DNA of 15,174 nucleotides from CAZUNB01 sp964622235. Lineage in GTDB: Bacteria; Patescibacteriota; Saccharimonadia; Saccharimonadales; JAGPDM01. The notes beneath the pieces are model-generated. The model saw nothing but the letters and a program-made list of their open reading frames with translations. It ran no database searches and had not been told where the DNA came from. The position numbers and the translations under genes are program-made. Of the stretch, positions 1 to 8,100 are shown piece after piece (positions within the stretch are counted from its first letter, which is position 1; each line of letters starts with the position of its first letter). The stretch spans positions 1 to 15,174 of the forward strand of contig CAZUNB010000027.1 of the NCBI GenBank assembly GCA_964622235.1. The letters run 5' to 3'.

Positions 1-511
1 CATCACCGTATGATCGAGTATCTACCACAACAACTCCATCAATGAATGGCGCCTCCACACTACCCGCTGTAGATAATACCACAATTCCGCTCTTGTTTAC
101 ATTCTTACATAAGTTTTCCACAGCTATTTCTGAAAACTCTTTGAACGGTGGGTCAAGAAATACGATATCAAAACTATCTGAGTTCTTATTTGCCCACGGT
201 TGGTTATCGCCCTTAACCACTTTGATATCAACATCTTTATTCTGGCTTCGAACCAGTGAAATATTTTGCTGCAAAACTTTAAACGCAGAGGTGTGTTTTT
301 CTATAAACAATACCGAATCGGCTCCCCGACTTAATGCTTCAATACCAAGTGCACCACTCCCAGCGTATGCATCAAGTACTGATTTGCCTTTTAGATCTCC
401 GAGTATATTGAATATTGCCCCTCTGATTTTTTCGCTCATTGGGTGCGTGACACCGCCAAATTTTGGTTCAATAAGTTTAATATTTTTAAATCGTCCCGAA
501 ACTATTCTCAT
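1..511 (-). CDS. rsmD: 16S rRNA (guanine-966-N2)-methyltransferase RsmD, C-terminus cut by window edge
   Basis: RsmD transfers a methyl group from S-adenosylmethionine to N2 of G966 in 16S rRNA, acting on the assembling 30S subunit in the cytoplasm. Translating the minus strand from the ATG at 511 gives 170 codons with no stop before the window edge; the family is about 180-200 residues, so only the tail is missing. The N-terminus MRIVSGRFKN and the HPMSEKIRGAIFNIL stretch (residues 23-37) are typical of the family. The SAM-binding motif DAYAGSGALGIEAL is at residues 47-60, and the catalytic DPPF motif of N2-guanine methyltransferases is at 120-123. The start overlaps the upstream gene's stop as ATGA, with no strong Shine-Dalgarno sequence, so translation is probably coupled. 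It is the last visible gene of the tyrS–kinase–recG operon. The identification is secure. Confidence 0.93.
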   Translation of the reverse strand, partial: MRIVSGRFKNIKLIEPKFGGVTHPMSEKIRGAIFNILGDLKGKSVLDAYAGSGALGIEALSRGADSVLFIEKHTSAFKVLQQNISLVRSQNKDVDIKVVKGDNQPWANKNSDSFDIVFLDPPFKEFSEIAVENLCKNVNKSGIVVLSTAGSVEAPFIDGVVVVDTRSYGD

Positions 512-1317
512 GAATTTTCTCGAGCCATAACCACAGCGCGATACCAAGCCTCAGTGATCAGTGAGACAATCGATGGTACTAATGTTTCTCGTGCATCACG
601 AGCCAGCGCGGTATTCCAGCCGCGGCGAATAAACCGTTCGTACATGTGTAATTTAGCAACTTCATCAACTGACTGTTTGAAGTTCTCTGTATACGTCTGC
701 TCTAGTCTTGCCTGCAGGCGCGCATCGCTCATATGAAGATTACTAAAACTGCGCGGTAAGATAATTGTAGCTACACCAATTTCAAAACCATGATGAGAAA
801 CCATCAGACCCTTAGTACCCCAAATCTTCCAATTTCGATTGAGTGTATCTAGTTTTCCGTCGCCACGGGCAATAATTTTTTTAGCCTTGCTTGTCCGCTG
901 TGAACCGTCAAGCCCAGTTGCTTCGGTCATCGCCTGTTCGTATGGGAATTGGTGGGCCGGAGTTAGCCCATCGACAATACCGTGCGCCAACCACGCAGCT
1001 TCAAAAGCCGCTCGCTCAACATTTCGTTCAAACAAAGCAGTAGCTAGCAGCTTGATCTGGAGTTCAAGGATTTCTGTTAATTTAGTATCGTTTTCATTGT
1101 CTGGATCAATATAATGCCAAAGCTCATTTTGGCTTGGTGATTTCATCTTGATACCATCAGGACCATCAACACCTTCGAAACGATAGAGTGCTTTCATCTT
1201 CGGAAATTTCTCTGGAGCAATATGTTCAAGCAAAATTCGATGTGAAATTTTATCCAGACGTTGATGAGCACCAAGAAAATTCGAAGTGTGTTTGTGTGTT
1301 AGAAATCCTGCGTACAT
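508..1317 (-). CDS. Putative zinc-dependent hydrolase with phospholipase C / S1–P1 nuclease-type metal site
   Basis: A 269-residue protein that would normally be called hypothetical. The residues seen match the three-zinc site of Bacillus cereus phospholipase C and S1/P1 nucleases, in order and spacing: H18 (like PLC H14), D54 and H68 in WHYID (like D55 and H69, both 14 apart), H112-x3-D116-x5-H122 (like H118, D122, H128) and H175-x3-E179 (like H142, E146). The N-terminal Trp that completes the site in secreted members is missing. There is no signal peptide or membrane segment, so the protein should be cytoplasmic, unusual for this fold. The substrate could be a phosphodiester in a nucleic acid, nucleotide or phospholipid; the sequence does not decide. 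It lies 9 nt after recG and overlaps rsmD by 4 nt, a DNA-repair and rRNA-modification context that weakly favours a nucleic-acid substrate. The coding call is strong; the function is inferred. Confidence 0.72.
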   Translation of the reverse strand: MYAGFLTHKHTSNFLGAHQRLDKISHRILLEHIAPEKFPKMKALYRFEGVDGPDGIKMKSPSQNELWHYIDPDNENDTKLTEILELQIKLLATALFERNVERAAFEAAWLAHGIVDGLTPAHQFPYEQAMTEATGLDGSQRTSKAKKIIARGDGKLDTLNRNWKIWGTKGLMVSHHGFEIGVATIILPRSFSNLHMSDARLQARLEQTYTENFKQSVDEVAKLHMYERFIRRGWNTALARDARETLVPSIVSLITEAWYRAVVMARENS

Positions 1318-1326
1318 AATAATTAC

Positions 1327-3339
1327 TTAGTTCAATTGTACTATGCTACGAGCATTTATCGCAGCCTGTTTTAATTCAAGATAATCGTCAATATTATATT
1401 GCTTGATAAATTTTGCAAAAATTTGCTTAGCCCGAGCGATTTGTTTCACGTCGGTCAAACTCGCGAAATTAAGATTAATTTGACCTGATTGCTGTGTTCC
1501 ATACAAAGCACCTGCGCCGCGAAGTTGCAGATCAAGTTCTGCGAGAGCAAAACCATCTGAGGTTGTTCCCATTGCTTTTAACCTTTTCCCTATAAATTTA
1601 TCAGCACTAGGTACGATGAAACAGTAGCTTTTATGTTCACTTCGTCCGACACGACCCCGTAATTGATGAAGCTGCGCCAAACCGAAGCGTTCGGCACCTT
1701 CGATAATCATAACCGTAGCATTCGCGACGTCAACACCAACTTCTATGACTGTCGTACTGACTAAAACATCGATTTTTTTATCATGATATTGCTGCATGAT
1801 CGATTCTTTTTCTTCATCTTTCATTTTTCCGTGCAACATTGCAATTTTATAAGCTTTCCCAAGCTTCGTCTTTTGTAACTTCTCCGTGACTGACGTGACA
1901 TCTGGACCAGTCATAAATTCGCTCGGTTCAACCAATGGGCAGACAACATACGCTTGCATACCACTTTTGAGCTCATATTCAAGTAGTTTCATCATTTCTG
2001 GCCTAGCAGCTTGTGGCATAATTTTTGTTTCAATCACTTTTCTTCCTGCCGGCATTTCATCAAGTAGGCTAATTTCCAACTCTCCGTAAACAGTCAGCGC
2101 AAGACTGCGAGGAATCGGAGTTGCCGTCATGCTTAGTAAATGAGGCAATTGATTATTTTTACGCTGCAAAACAGCTCGCTGCTTGACGCCAAAACGATGC
2201 TGTTCATCAATTATTACCAGGCCAACCTTAGCGAAATCAACATCAGGTTGGATTAACGCATGCGTTCCAACGATCACATCGGCGGTACTACCCTCCATTT
2301 GATCATGAAAATTCTTCTTGCTTGCCTGCGTCAACAGACCAACTTTTATGTTAAAAGGTTTAAGGGTTTTGCTGAGTGATTTTTTATGTTGATTAGCTAA
2401 AACTGCGGTTGGTGCTAGGATAATTGTTTGCAACCCTGCATTGGCTACTTGAAGCGCCGCAAACGCAGCAACTAAAGTCTTACCACTTCCAACATCACCT
2501 TCGAGTAATCTGTTCATCGGTAGCACTGTCGCCAAATCTTGGATAATTTGCCAACTCTCCCGACGTTGGGCATCCGTCATAGTAAAGCTCAAGCTATCAC
2601 GGAATCTTTCCGCTAGTTTAACATCGAACTCAATCTTTGGTGCTTTATATTGTTTAAGCTCTTGTCGAGCTAGATAACTACTTAGTAACAAAACCTGCAG
2701 TTCCTGCATAGCCAAATAGTCTCTCGCCTGCTCAATCTGCTCCATACTTTCAGGAAAATGCAGCCAATCGTAGGCAACGTCCGAACTTAGCGGTAAAAGT
2801 TCATCTGGAATAATATCTGTGAAATCTCTAAGCTGTTCTCGGACTTCAAACATGTATCGTCGTAATTGAGCACTTGTTAGACCTTTGGTTTCTTTGTAAA
2901 CCGGTAAAATTCTCGAAGTCTGTTTTTGAAAATTACTAGGTTGTTCAAAACGTGGATTCTGCAACTGATAGCGCTGGGCTTGCAAACCGTACTCACCGCT
3001 AAAGTACCATTCGTCCGGCTTCTTCAACGATTCGGCGACGTATCGTTGGTTAAACCAAACAGCTTTCACCTGGCCTGTTTTGTCGCGGAGTGTCGCTGTC
3101 GTCACATGCATACCACGACGAACATAGCGCTGTTGGATTTCGACAACCTCAGCTTTAATAGTTGCAGCACCTGGAACTAATGAATCTACATTCGATACTT
3201 TAGAATAGTCCTCATATCGAGTAGGAACGTGGTTAAGTAAATCAAACACTGTCTCAATACCGAGCCGCTGAAGCTTCTGTGCAACTGCTGGGCCTACACC
3301 TTTGACCGTCGTTATTAGATGACTGCTCATCTTATTCAT
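1327..3339 (-). CDS. recG: ATP-dependent DNA helicase RecG
   Basis: RecG is a superfamily 2 DNA translocase that remodels stalled replication forks and branched recombination intermediates. The 670-residue protein is near the usual 680-700. An N-terminal HhH-like stretch (GVGPAVAQKLQRLGI, 14-28) is followed by the OB-fold wedge domain (about 55-150). The helicase core has Walker A GDVGSGKT at 281-288, a DEQH box at 378-381, and TATPIPRSL at 405-413. Motif VI, QLHQLRGRVGR, lies in the C-terminal lobe and is followed by the RecG-specific region ending in an ARSIVQLN tail. The assigned ATG at 3339 overlaps the upstream kinase by 8 nt; the ATG three codons later (3330) is an equally possible start. 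No separate promoter is visible, so it is probably co-transcribed from tyrS. All helicase motifs look intact. Confidence 0.97.
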   Translation of the reverse strand: MNKMSSHLITTVKGVGPAVAQKLQRLGIETVFDLLNHVPTRYEDYSKVSNVDSLVPGAATIKAEVVEIQQRYVRRGMHVTTATLRDKTGQVKAVWFNQRYVAESLKKPDEWYFSGEYGLQAQRYQLQNPRFEQPSNFQKQTSRILPVYKETKGLTSAQLRRYMFEVREQLRDFTDIIPDELLPLSSDVAYDWLHFPESMEQIEQARDYLAMQELQVLLLSSYLARQELKQYKAPKIEFDVKLAERFRDSLSFTMTDAQRRESWQIIQDLATVLPMNRLLEGDVGSGKTLVAAFAALQVANAGLQTIILAPTAVLANQHKKSLSKTLKPFNIKVGLLTQASKKNFHDQMEGSTADVIVGTHALIQPDVDFAKVGLVIIDEQHRFGVKQRAVLQRKNNQLPHLLSMTATPIPRSLALTVYGELEISLLDEMPAGRKVIETKIMPQAARPEMMKLLEYELKSGMQAYVVCPLVEPSEFMTGPDVTSVTEKLQKTKLGKAYKIAMLHGKMKDEEKESIMQQYHDKKIDVLVSTTVIEVGVDVANATVMIIEGAERFGLAQLHQLRGRVGRSEHKSYCFIVPSADKFIGKRLKAMGTTSDGFALAELDLQLRGAGALYGTQQSGQINLNFASLTDVKQIARAKQIFAKFIKQYNIDDYLELKQAAINARSIVQLN

Positions 3340-3820
3340 CCAAAATTACTTGTGCTGTTTCTTCGGCAGTCAGAGCAGAGTTATCTATTATGTAGTCATC
3401 ATTTTCAGGATTCGATGAAATCACTTCGATCAGCTTCAGTTGACGTGTTGCATATTCGGTGTCACCTCTATCACGAAGCCGTTTTTTCAAAATAGATTTT
3501 GACGGCAGCAAAACAATATATTTTAGGTCGAACTGCTGAAATTCTTGCTTTAACATTTCTAATTCATTCTCTACAACATAATCAATCACTACATCATAGC
3601 CATCTGATATAGCAGACTTTGCAGTTGATATTATCGATTGCCAGGTAGAACGTATTTGTTCGCTCCACTCTATCTCTGGCTTGAACGTCATAGCGGCCTT
3701 GATTTCATCGCCATCTGCTAACACTGAGTTTTTTATCTTATCTCGTAAAATTTTACAGGTAGTTGACTTACCCGAGGCAATTGGACCAGAGACAACATAA
3801 ATTTTCTGACTAATACTCAA
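3332..3820 (-). CDS. Small P-loop NTPase/kinase of unknown substrate
   Basis: A 162-residue cytoplasmic protein made of little more than one P-loop kinase domain. The Walker A motif GPIASGKST is at residues 12-20, DGDE follows at 36-39, and RLRDRGD near residue 115 looks like the lid segment of nucleoside or shikimate kinase-like folds. The overall pattern resembles AAA_33-type small kinases, zeta-toxin-like and chloramphenicol-phosphotransferase-like proteins; the phosphate acceptor cannot be named. The start is unusual. The tyrS stop TAG is in the same frame only two codons upstream, so the reading frame must open at or after TTG 3820. An AGGAG sits directly against that TTG with no spacer, but lies 6 nt before an ATT at 3814, so ATT is an alternative start. 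No ATG precedes the P-loop in this frame. The end overlaps recG by 8 nt. Confidence 0.8.
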   Translation of the reverse strand: MSISQKIYVVSGPIASGKSTTCKILRDKIKNSVLADGDEIKAAMTFKPEIEWSEQIRSTWQSIISTAKSAISDGYDVVIDYVVENELEMLKQEFQQFDLKYIVLLPSKSILKKRLRDRGDTEYATRQLKLIEVISSNPENDDYIIDNSALTAEETAQVILDE

Positions 3821-3825
3821 CTCCT
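3821..3825 (-). promoter_or_regulatory. Shine-Dalgarno AGGAG of the kinase, overlapping the tyrS stop codon
   Basis: The minus strand reads TAGGAGTTGAGTATT: the tyrS stop TAG shares its last two bases with a perfect AGGAG. This site decides the kinase start. It touches the TTG codon (0 nt spacing) and lies 6 nt before the in-frame ATT. Termination on tyrS would place a ribosome on this site, suggesting coupled re-initiation. Confidence 0.55.
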
Positions 3826-5032
3826 ACAGTTTTACCGCGAATGTGTTTTTGCCTTTTTTGATGAGTGATTTTTCTTTTAATTCTGTCTCAAGCGTTGCTT
3901 TTTCTCCATTAACTGAAACTGAATTTTGTTCAATGAGTCTTCGTGCTTCGCCTTTACTTTTTGCGATGTCTGTATCCACTAAAAATTCAATTAATCCTGA
4001 TTGGCTTGAAGTTGGAAGTTCATTTGAGAGCGCACTAAAATCTTCGTCTGTTAGGTCGTCAACTTCGCGCTCACTAAAAAGTACTTCTGAAATTCGTTTG
4101 ATACTCTCGGCTGCTTCTTGTCCGTGAACAATCGTAGTAACTTCATATGCTAGATATTTTTGTGCTAATCGTTCATGACGAGTAGCCTCAAACGTAGCCA
4201 TAAGATTCTTTAGTGCTTCTTCATCAATCAACGTATATATTTTTAGATAATCTTCAACGCCAGCGTCATCGACATTCAGCCAAAACTGATAAAACGCGTA
4301 TGGACTAGTAAGTTTAGAGTCTAGCCAAACTGCGCCTTCTTCACTTTTGCCAAATTTTAGACCAGTAGTCTTATTGACAACCAGAGGGCAGCTCCAAACA
4401 TGCGCTTCTTTGTTCTCAATTTTACGTATTAGTTCAACTCCAGTTAACGAATTTCCCCACTGATCAGCACCGCAAAGTTGAAGCGTCACATTCTTCTCTC
4501 TATATAAGTGCAGGAAATCATAGCCCTGTATCAATGAATAGCTAAACTCAGCATAACTTAGACCTGAGCCGCTCTCACCAATACGGTTTTTAACAAATTC
4601 TCGATCAACTAATTGGCTCATACTCATTCGTTTGCCGACAATTCTGAGAAAATCAAGGTAGTTCATTTGAGAGAACCATTCATAGTTATCTACAACCTCG
4701 ACATCAAGACCGCCGAAAACCTGAGAGTACTGTTCCTTTATCAACTCTTTGTTGCGCTCAACTTCATCGAGAGATTTTTCGCCACGCTCTTCGGTTTCTT
4801 TTGGATCGCCAATTAGGCCTGTTGCACCACCAACCAGCAATATAGGTGTGTAGCCGTGAGCAATAAACACTCGAGCCATCATCATACTCGCTAGGTTACC
4901 GATTGTCGCGCTCGGAGCACTTGGATCAACCCCGAAATAAAATGTACGTTTTTGTTGATCAAGCTCAGAAATATTCTTAAAAGTAGTTTGGTTTACGAAA
5001 CCACGGAATTGCAATTCTTCAGAGAGTGTCAT
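3824..5032 (-). CDS. tyrS: Tyrosyl-tRNA synthetase
   Basis: TyrRS is the class Ic synthetase that activates tyrosine with ATP and charges tRNA-Tyr in the cytoplasm. The 402 residues match the usual 400-430. The Rossmann catalytic domain contains SYAEFSYSLIQGYDFLHLY (159-177), CGADQWGNSL (187-196) and the KMSKS loop as KFGKS (226-230), all typical of TyrRS. A C-terminal S4 RNA-binding domain (about 340-402) begins with LIEFLVDTDIAKSKGEARRL. The odd point is the HIGH signature: after VDPSAPSA the sequence reads TIGN (43-46), so both histidines are replaced. The codons ACA ATC GGT AAC are clear in the DNA. The gene heads the leftward operon. The ATG at 5032 has no Shine-Dalgarno sequence and lies 7 nt after an extended -10-like site, so the mRNA may be leaderless. 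The stop is TAG, with the kinase following in frame. Confidence 0.96.
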   Translation of the reverse strand: MTLSEELQFRGFVNQTTFKNISELDQQKRTFYFGVDPSAPSATIGNLASMMMARVFIAHGYTPILLVGGATGLIGDPKETEERGEKSLDEVERNKELIKEQYSQVFGGLDVEVVDNYEWFSQMNYLDFLRIVGKRMSMSQLVDREFVKNRIGESGSGLSYAEFSYSLIQGYDFLHLYREKNVTLQLCGADQWGNSLTGVELIRKIENKEAHVWSCPLVVNKTTGLKFGKSEEGAVWLDSKLTSPYAFYQFWLNVDDAGVEDYLKIYTLIDEEALKNLMATFEATRHERLAQKYLAYEVTTIVHGQEAAESIKRISEVLFSEREVDDLTDEDFSALSNELPTSSQSGLIEFLVDTDIAKSKGEARRLIEQNSVSVNGEKATLETELKEKSLIKKGKNTFAVKL

Positions 5033-5039
5033 GTGACAT

Positions 5040-5048
5040 ATTCTATCA
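5040..5048 (-). promoter_or_regulatory. Possible extended -10 promoter of tyrS operon
   Basis: The minus strand reads TGATAGAAT, an extended -10 (TG, one base, then five of six matches to TATAAT). No convincing -35 is present at 17-18 nt spacing. Transcription would start at or next to the tyrS ATG, giving a leaderless or nearly leaderless mRNA, which fits the absence of a ribosome-binding site. Confidence 0.4.
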
Positions 5049-5089
5049 TGAAATTAGACAGATTAAGCTATAATAACAAGCATTGAGCG

Positions 5090-5098
5090 TGATATACT
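5090..5098 (+). promoter_or_regulatory. Possible extended -10 promoter of the PBP gene
   Basis: The plus strand reads TGATATACT, an extended -10 with five of six matches to TATAAT and no clear -35. Transcription would start near 5105, leaving about 30 nt of leader that carries a weak ribosome-binding site (GGGA, 5122-5125) before the ATG at 5135. A second TATAAT at 5069-5074 lacks both a TG and a -35. Together with the tyrS site this makes 5033-5134 a divergent promoter region. Confidence 0.4.
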
Positions 5099-5134
5099 AT
5101 GCTTCGAGACTATCCATAAGCGGGAAAGAAATCT

Positions 5135-8100
5135 ATGTCAGTTAAGAAATCTAATGGGAAGCAATTGCCAAAAAAGCGTATTAGTTCGTCCGTGAAAGCG
5201 AAAAAAGACACAATCAAATCTAACATCCGTCTACGAGGTCGTAAACCTCATCGGTCAAAAGCACGGGATGCAAGCAGTAAATTGCGTCAAATTGGTAAAA
5301 AGAATCATACAAAACTGAGCAAGAAAGAACACAACCGTCGCGCATATTTAAAGAATGCACCCGACGGTCGAATTCAACGTCTTCTTTGGCGACTCCACCC
5401 TAAACGTGTTGCTAAATACTGGTTCAGCAAACGCGGCGCTAAGATGATGCTTAAACTCTGTTCTGCAGGTTTTGTAGTTCTCGTATTAGCTAGTTTTGGT
5501 GTTTATGCATATTTCCGTAGCGAGTTACCAAATCCAGACGAGGTAAATAGTAAAGTTCTGGCGGAAAACACTCGATTCTATGATCGAAGTGGTAAAACAT
5601 TATTATTTGAGCTCAGTGGTGATCAAAACCGTCGAATTGTTAAATTTGAAGACATGTCACCAAATATAAAAGAAGCCACTATCGCTATCGAGGACCAAGA
5701 CTTTTACCAACATGGCGGCTTTAGCTTACGTGGTATCACTCGTGCCTTTATCAATAATGCACGTGGCGAGACTGGAAGTGTTCAAGGTGGCTCGACCATT
5801 ACGCAACAATATGTAAAAAACTCATTTTTAACGAAAGAAAAAAGCTATACGCGTAAAATCAAAGAATTAATTCTCTCGGTTGAACTAGAACGAATATATT
5901 CGAAAGATGAAATCTTGAATCTATACCTCAACGAAATTCCTTACGGCGGTACTATTTATGGTGTTGAGTCTGCAGCTCAAAATTATTTTGATAAATCTGC
6001 CAAAGACCTGACAATAGACCAGGCGGCTTTCTTGGCTTCCATACCGCAACAACCAGGCCTTTATAATCCTTGTGACCAATCGCGATTTTCTAAAGACCAG
6101 TTCTTGGTGCGTCAAGACCGAGTCATCTCAAACATGAAGAAAACTGGAGATATTAATGCAGAACAAGCAAAAGTAGCGACAGAAGCCGATACATTGTCGA
6201 CAGTTAATTGTTCGTTTAATCCATATAAAGATGCGATTGCTCCGCACTTCGTCGATGAAGTTCAGAAACAACTACTCGAAACATATGGTCAAGCATTGGT
6301 TCGTCAGGGTGGACTCGAGGTCAAGACAACTCTAGACCTTCCGACTCAAGCCTTGGCTGAAAAAACAGTCAAAGAATTTATTCCATTAGTTGATAGTGTT
6401 GGTGGTGATAACATGGCTCTAACTGCTGGCGATCAACGGAATGGACAGATACTAGCTATGGTCGGAAGTCGCGAGTATGGCTATAAAGATTATGGGTCTT
6501 ATAACGCAGCAACGGCGTTACGACAGCCGGGTTCTAGCTTCAAACCATATGCATATGCAGAGCTATTTGAAACCGGAAAATGGGGCCCTGGTAGTACACT
6601 ATACGACCTTAAAACCGATTTTAATGGTTATGTGCCACTTAACTTTAATGCAACACAGTTTAATGGTGCAATTCCAATTCGACGAGCTTTAGGTCAATCA
6701 CTTAACATCCCCGCCGTAAAAGCACTACACATAGCTGGGATTGATAATGTAATTGCACAGGCAAAGTCGCAAGGTATCTCCAGCCTCAATGATCGTGAGC
6801 GCTACGGTCTGGCAATCGTCCTGGGTGCTGGTGAAGTTAAACTCAGCGATATGGTAACAGCCTATGGTTCGTTTGCCACCAATGGCATGCACTACGATCA
6901 GACCTATATACTGAAAGTCACTAATAGCAAAGGTGAAGTCTTGCAGGAAAACAACAAACAACCAGGCAAACGTGTTCTTGACGATCAAGTCGCCTTCTTA
7001 ATTGGAGATATGCTCAGTGATAGAAGCGTCCGCGCTGGTGTTTTGAATGGCTTAAAAAACAATGTTGCAGTTAAAACCGGAACAACAAGTGATGTTAAAG
7101 ACTTCTGGACAATGGGCTACAGTGACTACATCACTGCCGGTGTCTGGGTTGGCAATCATGATAACAAACGGATGGGCTACCGTGAATCTTCTCTCAGTAT
7201 CGCGCCAATATTTGTCAGTTTTATGAATAATATTCACCAACAAAATAATTGGCAGGGTAAAGATTTCGAGAAACCAAAAGGCTTGAAACAAGTTACACTT
7301 GACCTCGATACTGGTAAACTTCCAACAAGTGGAACCGGCAGAAAGACAACTGACCTATTTCCAAGCTATTACAACGCTGGCAAAGTTGAGTCAAAACAAC
7401 AGTTCGTTATCGATACGGTCTCTGGTAAGTTAGCTACCGATTGCACACCACCAAACACAAGAGAACAAGTTAGCTCCAACGGTATCGACGCTGAAATACC
7501 AAGCTCAGACCCGATGTATGCTAGCTGGCTTAAGCCAATCCGGGCATGGGCAGCTGGTAGAGGTAAGTCTGCTGGCGGTGGGGGTGGCGCATCTGTTAAC
7601 GCTGCTGAGAAAGATGATATCCATAAATGCGACGACAAAAAAGCTTCCATAGGTTCAATATCGGCAACTGACATCGGTGGTGGTCGTTATCGACTAACGG
7701 CTACTGTTTCACAAGGAACACATGCGCTCGAATCAGTCAGCTTCTCGGTTGATGGCGGTCAAGCAGGCTCGACTAGTCCATCAGGTTCGGGCACTTTTAG
7801 CATCGAAACCAATCTAGGTGGTGGCTCACACAGCGTCAGTGTCAAGGTAGTTGATAAAGCTAAATATGAAGTCGAAGGTAGCAGCACAGTGACCGTGGCT
7901 GGAAGTGGCTTCAGTATTACTGGACCAAATGGTAACGTCGCGTTTGGTAGTCAGACTTTGCAATGGACAAGCGATCCTTCAGCATCAACCTACTCAGTGA
8001 CCTGGAGTTGTAGTGGTGGTCCATCAGGCGGAAATCCTTCAGTAGCAACCACTAGTTTTGCAACTACGAATATTCCAGTTAATAAAACCTGCACATTCAG

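Noticed and set aside
42..530. Plus-strand open frame of 162 codons opposite rsmD
   Set aside because: The minus strand here encodes RsmD with its SAM motif and DPPF. The plus-strand product has no recognisable domain and is an antisense shadow.
5069..5074. Perfect TATAAT on the plus strand as the main PBP promoter
   Set aside because: No -35 is found at 16-18 nt and no TG extension is present; the downstream TGATATACT is a better candidate.
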